From CAWDYA01 sp963806495 (lineage in GTDB: Bacteria > Acidobacteriota > Polarisedimenticolia > JACPZX01 > DASXTC01): 64,000 nucleotides of DNA. The notes under the pieces are model-generated. The model was not told where the DNA came from, did not search any database, and worked only from the letters and a program-made list of their open reading frames with translations. The stretch spans positions 248,001-312,000 of the forward strand of contig CAWDYA010000004.1 in NCBI GenBank assembly GCA_963806495.1. The letters are read 5' to 3'. Made by a program: the position numbers and the translations under genes. Below are positions 46,259 through 54,780 of the stretch, piece by piece; the first letter of the stretch is position 1; each line of letters starts with the position of its first letter.

Positions 46259-46267
46259 TGATATCAT
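46259..46267 (+). promoter_or_regulatory. Possible extended -10 promoter for pruA
   Basis: TGATATCAT (TGn plus TATCAT) lies 33 nt before the pruA ATG, in a short AT-rich stretch. No good -35 box is present, as is allowed for extended -10 promoters. Confidence 0.35.
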
Positions 46268-46300
46268 TTTCGACAATCACTTCCATCAGGAGACCCTCAC

Positions 46301-47869
46301 ATGCCGGAAAAAGCCCCGACACCATCCCCCTTCTCCAACGAGCCCCTGACCGATTTCTCGCGTGAGGAGAACCGCCGGCGAATGGAGGAAGCGCTCGCCC
46401 AGGTCCACGCGCAGTTCGGCAAGCGCTACCAGCTCGTGATCGGGGGGGAGCGGTACACGACCCAGGAATACTTCCCGAGCCTGAACCCCGCCCGCAAGGG
46501 CGAGGTGATCGGCTACTTCTGCAAGGCCTCCAAGGAGCAGGCGGAGCAGGCGATGCAGGCGGCGCTCAAGACGTTCGAGGCCTGGAAGGGCGTGGCCGCG
46601 GACAAGCGGGCCGACCTGCTGTTCAAGGCGGCTGCGATCATGCGCCGCCGCAAGTACGAGCTGTCGGCCTGGATGGTGTACGAGGTCGGCAAGTCCTGGG
46701 TCGAGGCCGACGCGGACGTGGCCGAGGCGATTGACTTCTGCGACTTCTATGGCCGCGAGATGCTGCGGCTGGCCGCGGAGCAGCCGCTCACGCCGATCCC
46801 GGGAGAGAAGAACACGCTGTGGTACATCCCGCTCGGAGTCGGCGTGGTCATCCCGCCGTGGAACTTCCCCCTGGCGATCCTTGCCGGCATGACGACCGCG
46901 GCGCTCGTGGCGGGCAACACCGTGGTGCTCAAGCCCTCGAGCGACTCTCCGGCCATCGGCTACAAGTTCATGGAAGTGCTCGAGGAGGCCGGCCTGCCGC
47001 CCGGCGTCGTGAACTTCGTGAGCGGCCCCGGCGGTGACGCAGGCGACTATCTGGTCCAGCACCCGAAGACCCGCTTCGTGGCGTTCACCGGGTCGAAGCA
47101 GGTCGGCCTCGGGATCTCCGAGAAGGCGGCCCGCGTCGTGCCGGGCCAGATCTGGATCAAGCGCGCGATCCTCGAGATGGGCGGCAAGGATGCCATCCTG
47201 GTGGCCGACGACGCCGACATCGACGCGGCGGCGCAGGGAACGGCGGCCTCGGCGTTCGGCTTCCAGGGCCAGAAGTGCTCGGCCTGCTCGCGGGTGATCG
47301 TGGACGAGAAAGTGTACGACGCGTTCCTGGAGAAGCTCGTGGCGAACACACGCGCCATCACGGTGGGCGCGACGACCGACAGGAGCCACGACATGGGGCC
47401 GGTGGTCAACGAGAAGGCCTTCAAGTCGATCATGGACTACATCGAGGTCGGCCGCGGCGAGGGACGCATCGTCTCGGGCGGCGAGCCCGGCCCGGGAGAC
47501 GGCTGGTTCATCATGCCGACCGTGGTGGCCGACGTCGCGCCGAAGGCGCGGCTGGCGCAGGAGGAGATCTTCGGCCCGGTGCTCGCGGTCATCAAGTGCC
47601 GTGACTTCGAAGACGGGCTGAGCATCGTCAACGGCACCGAGTACGGTCTGACCGGCGCCGTCTACACCCGGTCGCGCGAGCGGATCGACGAGGCCCTGAA
47701 GCGCTTCCACGTCGGCAACCTGTACGTGAACCGCAAGTGCACCGGGGCGCTGGTCGGCGGACAGCCGTTCGGCGGCTTCAACATGTCGGGCACCGATTCG
47801 AAGGCGGGCGGGCGGGACTACCTGCTGCTCTTCACGCAGGCGAAAGTGGCCTCGGAGAAGATCACCTAG
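46301..47869 (+). CDS. pruA: L-glutamate gamma-semialdehyde dehydrogenase (1-pyrroline-5-carboxylate dehydrogenase)
   Basis: This NAD-dependent enzyme oxidises glutamate semialdehyde to glutamate in proline and arginine breakdown. The 522-aa protein is of the RocA/PruA type: N-terminal EPLTDFSREENRRRMEEAL, active-site region VVIPPWNFPLAI, AGNTVVLKPSSDSP, FTGSKQVGLGI, LEMGGKDAILVADDAD and catalytic Cys326 in GFQGQKCSACSR. The C-terminus GTDSKAGGRDYLLLFTQAK is typical. An AGGAG Shine-Dalgarno sequence precedes ATG. The TAG stop lies in the terminal repeat of the palindromic element that follows. No proline dehydrogenase gene is adjacent. Confidence 0.94.
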   Translation: MPEKAPTPSPFSNEPLTDFSREENRRRMEEALAQVHAQFGKRYQLVIGGERYTTQEYFPSLNPARKGEVIGYFCKASKEQAEQAMQAALKTFEAWKGVAADKRADLLFKAAAIMRRRKYELSAWMVYEVGKSWVEADADVAEAIDFCDFYGREMLRLAAEQPLTPIPGEKNTLWYIPLGVGVVIPPWNFPLAILAGMTTAALVAGNTVVLKPSSDSPAIGYKFMEVLEEAGLPPGVVNFVSGPGGDAGDYLVQHPKTRFVAFTGSKQVGLGISEKAARVVPGQIWIKRAILEMGGKDAILVADDADIDAAAQGTAASAFGFQGQKCSACSRVIVDEKVYDAFLEKLVANTRAITVGATTDRSHDMGPVVNEKAFKSIMDYIEVGRGEGRIVSGGEPGPGDGWFIMPTVVADVAPKARLAQEEIFGPVLAVIKCRDFEDGLSIVNGTEYGLTGAVYTRSRERIDEALKRFHVGNLYVNRKCTGALVGGQPFGGFNMSGTDSKAGGRDYLLLFTQAKVASEKIT

Positions 47870-48030
47870 TGTCCTGAGTCAGAAGTCCTGCGATATTCGG
47901 CCGCCGTATCATCCCGGCTGACTGCGTCGTTCCTCGGTTGCATGCACAATGCATGCGCCCTCGTCGCTCGTTGCCCGCCGGGCGCTCCGACGTCCTCGGT
48001 ATGACACAGGACTTCTGACTCAGGACACTA
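47867..48030. mobile_element. 164-bp MITE-like palindromic element with 24-bp perfect inverted repeats
   Basis: The ends are exact inverted repeats of 24 bases (47867-47890, starting TAGTGTCCTGAGTCAG, and 48007-48030). The interior is also an imperfect palindrome centred on GCATGC-ACAAT-GCATGC near 47951-47957, so the whole element could fold into one long hairpin. It carries no gene. The TA at each tip fits a mariner/IS630-type element that targets TA, mobilised in trans. The tip TAG is the stop codon of pruA on one side and of the RNase D gene on the other. It may also work as a two-way terminator. Confidence 0.8.
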
Positions 48031-49200
48031 CCGGTTCATGACCTCGAGCCACTCGCGGCCGAACTCGCGCGATCGCCAGCGCGTCAGGTCGGGGATAGCC
48101 AGCATCTCCTCGAGCGTGCCGGGGTTGGCGCGGGCGATTGCCTGCAGGTAGTTCAGCGGGCTGAGCACCCCGGGGTCCATCTGAAGCTCGGCGGCCTTGT
48201 GCTTGCGCCATTCCTTGAGGCTGTCGAGCCTCCGGCTGGCCCCGGGGTCGGGCCGGCGCCGTTCGCCGCGGCGCGGTGGGGCGAGCGTGGTTTCGTCCGC
48301 TTCGAGCCCCCGTTGCACCGCCGCGAGCAGATCGTCCCCCATCCTCCGGATCATCAGCGCCGACAGGCCGCGCACCTTCCTGAGCGAGGCAGCGGATCGG
48401 GGCCGCGCGCGGGCGACCGCGATGAGCGCCGCGTCGGCCGCGATCTTGAAGACCGGCCGGTTGCTCTCCTTCGCCTTTTCGTCCCGCATCACAGCCAGCT
48501 CGCGCAGGACGATCTGCTCCTTCTTCGACAGCTCGCGCGCGCCGCGGATCCTCCAGAAATCATCGGGCGAGAACGGCTCCCGCGTCCACTCCCGCAGCGA
48601 CAGCGCGGCGAACTCCTCCTCCGCCCAGGCGAGGCGACCCTTCTCCTCGAGCTCGCGCTTGAGGATGGAGCGCAGCGGGATGAGGTAGCGGGTATCGGTG
48701 AGCGCGTACTTGATCTGGTCGGCGGTGAGCGGGCGGCGGAACCACTCGTCACGCTGGAAGGTCTTGCTGACCTTGAGCCCGAAGTGTTTCTCGAGCATCG
48801 CGGCCAGCCCGGTCGCCGGATACCCCAGCATCTGGGCGGCCACCACCGTGTCGAAGATCCTCGCGAAGTGTATGTCGAAGTCGCGCTTCAGGCAGACGAT
48901 GTCGTAGTCGGCGCCGTTCATGATCCACTCGCGCGCCGGGTCGGCGAACAGCGGCCGCATGGACGAGAGATCGGTCAGCACGAGCGGATCGATGATGTAG
49001 TCGCTCTGGTGCGTGGAGATCTGGATCAGGCACACGCGCTCACGGTAGTGATGGAACGAGTCCGACTCGGTGTCGATGCCGACGATCCGCTCGCGGGACA
49101 GATCGGCAACCAGGCCTGCGAGCAGGTCCGCGTCATCGACCCACTGGTAGGGTCGATCAGTCGGGTGCGGCGAAGAAGGATCGGACGTCTTCGAGGTCAT
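48028..49200 (-). CDS. rnd: Ribonuclease D
   Basis: This 3'-5' exoribonuclease matures tRNA 3' ends. The 390-aa protein has the DEDD exonuclease domain: VGIDTESDSFHHYRERVCLIQIS with the DxE pair near residue 43, NGADYDIVCLKRDF and YALTDTRYLIPL. Two HRDC domains follow (about 205-285 and 300-390). The start was placed at ATG 49200, which overlaps the end of the helicase gene by 44 bp; the frame is open further upstream. The TAG stop is provided by the palindromic element. It is last in the dgt-like/rpiB/glyA/dinG/rnd chain. Confidence 0.92.
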   Translation of the reverse strand: MTSKTSDPSSPHPTDRPYQWVDDADLLAGLVADLSRERIVGIDTESDSFHHYRERVCLIQISTHQSDYIIDPLVLTDLSSMRPLFADPAREWIMNGADYDIVCLKRDFDIHFARIFDTVVAAQMLGYPATGLAAMLEKHFGLKVSKTFQRDEWFRRPLTADQIKYALTDTRYLIPLRSILKRELEEKGRLAWAEEEFAALSLREWTREPFSPDDFWRIRGARELSKKEQIVLRELAVMRDEKAKESNRPVFKIAADAALIAVARARPRSAASLRKVRGLSALMIRRMGDDLLAAVQRGLEADETTLAPPRRGERRRPDPGASRRLDSLKEWRKHKAAELQMDPGVLSPLNYLQAIARANPGTLEEMLAIPDLTRWRSREFGREWLEVMNR

Positions 49201-51067
49201 GTAGGACCGGATACGGGGGGAGACTGTTGATGAACACCCGTCCGTACGGACGGGTGACGAGCCGCGCATCCATCACCGCCAGGACCCCCCTGTCGCGGCG
49301 GCTGCGGATGAGGCGGCCGAGCCCCTGCTTGAGATCGATGACGGCGGCCGGGATCTGATAGTCGTTGAACGGCACGCCGCCGTCTTTGCGGATCGCGTCG
49401 ATCCGGGCGGCGACGATCGGATCGCTCGGGACGTCGAACGGTAGCTTGTCGATCACCACCAGGCTCAACGCGTCGCCCTGCACGTCCACGCCGTGCCAGA
49501 AGGAGGATGTGGCCAGCAGCACGGCGTTGGAGGTGGACCGGAAACGCTCCAGCAGCGCGTGACGGCTCGCATCGCCCTGCGCCATGAGCGGCCAGGGGAT
49601 GGTGCCCTCCAGCGCCTCGCGGACGCGGCGCAGGTTGGCGAACGATGTGAACAGGATGAAGGCGCGGCCCGACGTGACCTCCATGAGCGCGCGCAGCGTC
49701 TCGGTGAGCCGCGGCAGGAACGCCTCGTGTCTCGGCTCGGGAAAGTTGCGCGGGATGTAGAGCACCGCCTGTGAGGCCGGGTCGAAGGGGGACTCGAGGA
49801 TCAGGTCCTGGGCGTCCTCGACGCCGAGACGACGCTTCACGAAATCGAACGAGCCGTCGATGGCCAGCGTGGCCGAGGTGAGGACCACGGCCGGGATGCG
49901 GCCGAACAGCATCTCGCGAAGCGGCCCGGACACGTCGATCGGGGATGCCTGCAGGGCGATGCTGCGGCCCCGGGCCTCACCCCACGTCACCAGCCGCGCC
50001 GCACGCTCCGTGCTCAGCAGCAGCTCGAGCACCGCCGCCTGATCCAGGGCGCGCGCCGGCAGGGTGGCGCCAGGTCCTTCGGGGTCTCCGGCGTCGCGGT
50101 CGCGCAGGGTCGATTCGAGCAGGGTGAGAGCTTCGCGCAGCGCGCTGCCGGCCTCGCGCCACGCGGCGTCACGCGTGTACGGCTCGAGCGGAAAACGTCC
50201 CTCGGAAGGCATGAGCGGGAAGAAGGCCTTGCCCGCGGCGCGGACCGCCTCGGCCCTGACGCGGATCCGCGCATCGGCGGCGGCGCGCTCCACGTCGTCG
50301 GCCAGTTCGGACACCTGTCGCGAGGTGATCGACCGGCCGAGATGCGCGGTGGCGACGTCCTCCAGCGCGTGCGCCTCGTCGATGATGAGGACCGAGTAAT
50401 CGGGGATGACCTGCCCGAAGGCGTGCTCCTTGAGGACCAGGTCGGCCAGCAGGAGGTGATGGTTCACCACGACGACCTGTGCCTCGGCGGCGCGGCGTCT
50501 CATCTTCGTCAGGAAGCACGACTCGAAATCGGGGCACCGCTGCCCGCCGCATGTGTCGGCCCGGGCGTTGATCCGATCCCAGAGACGGAGCCGGTCGGGA
50601 AGCTCTCCGAGCTCTGCGCGATCCCCCGATTCGGTCGTGAGGCTCCAGCGCGACAGCGAGCGGTGCAGCGGCACCTCGCTCACCTCGTCGAACAGCGGCT
50701 CCGCCTCGAACTCCCTGAATCGCTTCACGCAGAGATAGTTGTCGCGGCCCTTCATGTAGGCCGCCGGAATGCGCCGGTCGAGCGCCTTCTCCAGCTGGGG
50801 GATGTCCTTGAAGAAGAGCTGCTCCTGCAGGTTCTTCGTGCCGGTGGAGACCACGACCTTGCGGCCCGACTCGATGGCGGGCACGAGATAGGCGAAGGTC
50901 TTGCCCGTGCCCGTGGGGGCCTCCATGAGGAGGTGACGCGAGGAGGCGATCGCATCGGCCACCGCCTCACTCATCCGTATCTGCCCCGGGCGCAGCTCGA
51001 AGCCGGGGTGGGCGCGCGAGAGCAGCCCGCCCTCCCCGAACACCGAGCGTGCGAGGCGGGAGGTCAT
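49157..51067 (-). CDS. dinG: DinG-family ATP-dependent DNA helicase
   Basis: This is an XPD-like superfamily 2 5'-3' helicase, 636 aa. Q/Walker A motifs are ELRPGQIRMSEAVADAI and MEAPTGTGKTFAYLVP. A four-cysteine cluster for an Fe-S centre is spread over NYLCVKRF, DTCGGQRCPDFESC. The DEAH box is IIDEAHALEDVA, and motifs V-VI lie in SFWHGVDVQGDALSLVVIDKLPF and QGLGRLIRSRRDRG. There is no N-terminal exonuclease domain. It is joined by ATGA overlap to glyA upstream. It probably unwinds D-loops, R-loops or damaged forks. Confidence 0.92.
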   Translation of the reverse strand: MTSRLARSVFGEGGLLSRAHPGFELRPGQIRMSEAVADAIASSRHLLMEAPTGTGKTFAYLVPAIESGRKVVVSTGTKNLQEQLFFKDIPQLEKALDRRIPAAYMKGRDNYLCVKRFREFEAEPLFDEVSEVPLHRSLSRWSLTTESGDRAELGELPDRLRLWDRINARADTCGGQRCPDFESCFLTKMRRRAAEAQVVVVNHHLLLADLVLKEHAFGQVIPDYSVLIIDEAHALEDVATAHLGRSITSRQVSELADDVERAAADARIRVRAEAVRAAGKAFFPLMPSEGRFPLEPYTRDAAWREAGSALREALTLLESTLRDRDAGDPEGPGATLPARALDQAAVLELLLSTERAARLVTWGEARGRSIALQASPIDVSGPLREMLFGRIPAVVLTSATLAIDGSFDFVKRRLGVEDAQDLILESPFDPASQAVLYIPRNFPEPRHEAFLPRLTETLRALMEVTSGRAFILFTSFANLRRVREALEGTIPWPLMAQGDASRHALLERFRSTSNAVLLATSSFWHGVDVQGDALSLVVIDKLPFDVPSDPIVAARIDAIRKDGGVPFNDYQIPAAVIDLKQGLGRLIRSRRDRGVLAVMDARLVTRPYGRVFINSLPPYPVLHDLEDVRSFFAAPD

Positions 51068-52353
51068 GCAGTCGACTGCGCCCGGCGGGAACCGACCTCA
51101 ATCGGCTCGTACGGGAGCGGGAACTCCCGGCACAGCTTGACGACCTGCTCGCGCACCTCGTCCACGACCCCGTCGCCGCTGCCGGCGGCTAGCGCCTTCA
51201 GCACCCGGGCCATCATGCGGCCAATCGTCTCCATCTCGCCGACCCCCATCCCACGTGTCGTCACCGCCGGCGTGCCCAGACGGATGCCGCTCGGGTCGAG
51301 CGGTGGCCGGGTGTCGAAGGGGATGGCGTTCTTGTTGACCGTGATCGAGGCGCGCTCGAGGGTCTCCTCGGCCTGCCGGCCCGAGACGCCCGACGCCGCG
51401 ACGTCCACGAGCAGCAGGTGATTGTCGGTGCCCCCCGACACGATCCGGAACCCCTCCGCCGACAGGGCGGAGGCGAGCGTCCTGGCGTTGTCGAGGACCC
51501 GCTGCTGATAGGCGGCGAACGACGGTTGCAGCGCCTCCTGGAAGCAGACCGCCTTGGCGGCGATGATGTGCACGAGCGGGCCTCCCTGGATCCCCGGGAA
51601 GGCCTTGCGATCGAGGTCCTTCGCGTACGCCTTGCGGCACATCACCACGCCGCCGCGCGGCCCGCGCAGCGTCTTGTGGGTCGTGGTGGTGACGAAGTCC
51701 GCCGTGGGAACGGGACTGGGATGGAGCCCCGCGGCGATGGGCCCCGCGATGTGCGCGATGTCGGCCATCACCTTCGCGTCCACGGCGTCCGCGATGGCCC
51801 GCACACGCGTGAAGTCGATCACCCGCGGATAGGCGCTGGCGCCCACCACGATCAGACGCGGGCGATGCTCGCGCGCCAGAGCCTCCATCTCGTCGTAGTC
51901 GATCGTCTCGGTGTCCTTGCGCACGCCGTACGGAACGATGTTGTACATCATGCCGGAGAAGTTCAGCGGATGGCCGTGCGTCAGATGCCCGCCGTGCGCG
52001 AGGTTCATTCCGAGCACCGTGTCGCCCGGCCTGCAAACGGTGAAGTAGACCGCCATGTTCGCCTGGCTGCCCGAGTGGGGCTGGACGTTCGCGTGCTCCG
52101 CGCCGAACAGGCGGCACACGCGATCCCTCGCGAGCGTCTCCACGACGTCCACGTACTCGCAGCCGCCGTAGTACCGCCGGCCCGGGTAGCCCTCGGCGTA
52201 CTTGTTGGTGAAGACCGTCCCGGCCGCCTCGAGCACCGCGGGACTGACGAAGTTCTCCGAGGCGATCAGCTCGAGCGTGGTCTGCTGCCGCCGCACTTCT
52301 CCGTTGATGGCGGCGGCTATCTCAGGGTCGACCTGGGCCAGATGCCCGTTCAT
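51064..52353 (-). CDS. glyA: Serine hydroxymethyltransferase
   Basis: GlyA interconverts serine and glycine, loading one-carbon units on tetrahydrofolate. The 429-aa protein shows LELIASENFVSPAVLEAAGTVFTNKYAEGYPGRRYYGG, PHSGSQANMAVY, the PLP-binding lysine in TTTTHKTLRGPRGG near residue 227 and GIRLGTPAVTTRGM. ATG 52353 is preceded by AAGGAGG; the open frame upstream is spurious extension. It overlaps rpiB and dinG by ATGA on each side, an arrangement (rpiB-glyA) common in bacteria. Confidence 0.97.
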   Translation of the reverse strand: MNGHLAQVDPEIAAAINGEVRRQQTTLELIASENFVSPAVLEAAGTVFTNKYAEGYPGRRYYGGCEYVDVVETLARDRVCRLFGAEHANVQPHSGSQANMAVYFTVCRPGDTVLGMNLAHGGHLTHGHPLNFSGMMYNIVPYGVRKDTETIDYDEMEALAREHRPRLIVVGASAYPRVIDFTRVRAIADAVDAKVMADIAHIAGPIAAGLHPSPVPTADFVTTTTHKTLRGPRGGVVMCRKAYAKDLDRKAFPGIQGGPLVHIIAAKAVCFQEALQPSFAAYQQRVLDNARTLASALSAEGFRIVSGGTDNHLLLVDVAASGVSGRQAEETLERASITVNKNAIPFDTRPPLDPSGIRLGTPAVTTRGMGVGEMETIGRMMARVLKALAAGSGDGVVDEVREQVVKLCREFPLPYEPIEVGSRRAQSTA

Positions 52354-52838
52354 CGGGTCGCCTCCTTGCCCGTCCCGGCGGCCGCGGAGGAGCGTGTCTC
52401 GAGCGCCGTGATCTTGTCGATGCGCCGCTGGTGCCGGCCGCCCTCGAACCTGGCCTCGAGGAACGTACGGACGATATCCATGGCGACCGTGCCGCCCGTG
52501 GTGCGGGCGCCGATGCACAGCACGTTGGCGTCGTTGTGCTCCCGGGCGAGACGCGCGGTGGTGACGTCATGACAGACCGCGGCGCGGATGCCGTGGATCT
52601 TGTTGGCGGAGATCGCCACGCCGATCCCCGTGCCGCACAGCAGGATGCCGAGCTGCGCCGCGCCGCCGGCGACCTTGTCGCCGACCAGGCGGGCGAAGTC
52701 GGGGTAATCGACCGACTCGGTGCCGATCGTCCCTACGTCGTCGACGTCGGCGCCGGCTCCTCTCAGGTACTGGGCGACGCCGTCCTTCATGGCGACAGCG
52801 GCATGGTCGCTGCCGATGGCGATTCGGATTCTGGTCAT
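52350..52838 (-). CDS. rpiB: Ribose-5-phosphate isomerase B
   Basis: RpiB interconverts ribose-5- and ribulose-5-phosphate. The 162-aa protein shows IAIGSDHAAVAMKDGVAQYL, VDYPDFA, GILLCGTGIGVAISANKIHGIRAAVCHD with the catalytic Cys, and AREHNDANVLCIGART. The C-terminal 20 residues beyond the usual end are extra (ALETRSSAAAGTGKEATR). ATG overlaps the stop of the dGTPase-like gene; its own stop overlaps glyA. Confidence 0.95.
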   Translation of the reverse strand: MTRIRIAIGSDHAAVAMKDGVAQYLRGAGADVDDVGTIGTESVDYPDFARLVGDKVAGGAAQLGILLCGTGIGVAISANKIHGIRAAVCHDVTTARLAREHNDANVLCIGARTTGGTVAMDIVRTFLEARFEGGRHQRRIDKITALETRSSAAAGTGKEATR

Positions 52839-54131
52839 CGTGTCATACCTCCCATGCCCGGCGGGCCGAGAATCCTCTCGTGCTCGGCCAGCAGGAACGT
52901 GTCGGTCATCCCTGCGATGTGATCCGCGACGAGGCGCGCGAACCGGGCGTTGCCGTGGTAGCGCCGGGTGATCTCGGCTTCGACCTGCGTCGGCGTGACG
53001 TCGCGCAGATACGGGCCGCCTTCCTCCTCCTTGAAGCGCAAGAGCAGGTAATCGTCGGCGAGGCGCGGATCGTCGGTCAGCGCGCGGAACAACCCGCCGA
53101 TCAGACCGGCCGCGCGGGTCGAAACGCCCCTCAGCCATGCCCCCTGGTAGAGCCTGCGGGAAAGAAACTCGCGCAACCCATCGTACATCTTCGCCGCGGC
53201 CGCCGTCAGCCCGATGGCCTCCGGAGCGAAGCGGGGGCGGGCGGCGAGGAACGCCTCGTGCGCGTCGACCCCCTCGGCACGCTGCCAGGACCTGAGGCCG
53301 CGCCGTGAGTGCTGGATGATCCCCGTCACCATCATGTGCGTCAGCCCGCGATTGATGGCGTTGGCCCTCATGAAGGCGCCGCCGCGGCGCGCGCGTTGCG
53401 GCGCGCCGATCCGCCGCAGGAGCTCCCTGACGATCGGCAGCCCCTCCACTTCCTCGATATCCAGCTCGCCCGCCCTCAGACCATCGTCGAGATCCTGCAC
53501 GCTGGAAGCGATCCGGTCGACGGTGCCGACGAGCTGCGCCTCGGGAAACGCGGGCCAGCCGGGGTGGAGCGTCGCGTCCGCGCCCGGGGCCGGCCCGGCG
53601 TGCTTCAGGATCCCCTCCCTGGTGAGATCGGTGAGGTTGAGGCCGGGGTGCCGGTAGCGCTTCTCGACCCGCTCGACGACCCGCAGGCTCTGGGCGGCGT
53701 AGCGGAAGCCGCCGTCCGCCTGCGACAGCAGCGCGTCGAGAGCTGCTTCTCCCGCCTGTGCGAAGGGCGGCATCCCGAGCTCGTGTCCCAGCGCTATCGC
53801 CTCCACCAGAATCCTCGTTCAGACCCAGGCCGCGCGCCGCGGTCCGTGAGAGCTGGCTCACCTCGAGCGTGTGGCTCAGCCAATCCCGGTACCGCTCCAC
53901 GGGGGGGAAGGCGCCGCCGTGGGATTTGAGCCGCAGCCGCCTGAAGGCTCTCGAATGCAGGATGCGATCCCGGTCCCGCTGAAACTCCGTCCTGTAGTCG
54001 AACACGCGGCCGTCCCGGTCCAGGGGCACGCTGCGCCGCGCGTCGGCGCTGCGCATGGCGCAGGGGGCGAGCCGCTCACATTCGTCCCGTTCCAGCTCGA
54101 GCCGGGTCAGGTCCGTTCTGCTTCGGGCCAT
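52835..54131 (-). CDS. dgt: dGTPase-like HD-domain protein with degenerate HD motif, single-base frameshift
   Basis: The corrected protein (about 431 aa) follows the deoxyguanosinetriphosphate triphosphohydrolase layout: RTEFQRDRDRILHSRAFRRL, then RYRDWLSHTLEVSQLSRTAARGLGLNEDLVEAIALGHELG, and a long helical C-terminal domain. One extra A at 53810-53811 breaks the frame after GLGLNED. Usual dGTPases have KTQVF, GHDLGHTPFGHAGE. Here the equivalent stretches read KSHGGAF and GHELGMPPFAQAGE, so the HD aspartate and two His are replaced. It may be catalytically altered or inactive. The start is uncertain between ATG 54131 and GTG 54170. It is first in an ATGA-linked operon. Confidence 0.8.
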
Positions 54132-54190
54132 GGTGTCGTTCGGGGCGCAGCCGGGAATTCGGCGAGACACGACGGGAAGAACCGTGGGTC

Positions 54191-54220
54191 ATGGTATCCG
54201 AGACGGCGCCGCCGGATCAA
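54191..54220 (-). promoter_or_regulatory. Promoter of the dgt-like/rpiB/glyA/dinG/rnd operon
   Basis: On the minus strand TTGATC (54220-54215), an 18-nt spacer and TACCAT (54196-54191) form a sigma70-like promoter about 60 nt before ATG 54131. The -35 box contains the TGA stop (54217-54219) of the upstream membrane protein. Confidence 0.55.
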
Positions 54221-54780
54221 GAAGCGTCCGGCGCAGGCGGCGGAGGGCACAGGTCGTCGTAGGCCACCGCCACCACCGCCCACATCAGCGGCCACGTGAA
54301 CAACAGCCCCACCACCAGGAACACCGTGCCCGAGATCCCGAGGAGGAAGGCCAGGAGGAAGAAGAGGCTGCGGTCGAGCAGATCCTCGCCGGCTTTCAGG
54401 GTGCGGCTGGCGGTCATCGCCTCGGGCAGGAGCATGTCGCGGTCCACGACGAACGGGAAGACGAAGCAGAACAGGGCGCCTGCGATGATGCCCGGAACGA
54501 TCCCGAACGCGAAACCGCCTCCGATCAGCAGCCAGAAGACGAGGCCGGTGAGGGCGGTGTTGGTGACGTTGTCGAAGCCGCGGAACAGGTCGGCGAAGGT
54601 GACCTCCTCTCCGCGGATCCGCTTGAGGGTGACCCATACCAGCCCGCAGATCCCCGGGCCGCTCAGCATCCCGAGCGAAATCACCGACAGGAGGAAGAGG
54701 ATCAGGCCACCCAGAACGTAGGTCGCCGGATCGCTGGCGACGATCTGCATCGCGCGGCCGAAATAGCCCCGCTCGATCAC
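54217..54780 (-). CDS. Integral membrane protein of unknown function
   Basis: The 187-aa product starts at GTG 54780, overlapping the stop of the upstream membrane gene (GTGA). It has four or five hydrophobic segments: YVLGGLILFLLSVISLGML, TALTGLVFWLLIGGGFAFGIVPGIIAGALFCFVFPFVV, LFFLLAFLLGISGTVFLVVGLLFTWPLMWAVVAVAY. The pattern FGIVPGIIAGALFCFVFPFVVDRDM resembles a broad group of DUF975-like membrane proteins, a weak similarity. It is probably a subunit with the preceding gene product. Function is unknown. Confidence 0.72.
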   Translation of the reverse strand: MIERGYFGRAMQIVASDPATYVLGGLILFLLSVISLGMLSGPGICGLVWVTLKRIRGEEVTFADLFRGFDNVTNTALTGLVFWLLIGGGFAFGIVPGIIAGALFCFVFPFVVDRDMLLPEAMTASRTLKAGEDLLDRSLFFLLAFLLGISGTVFLVVGLLFTWPLMWAVVAVAYDDLCPPPPAPDAS

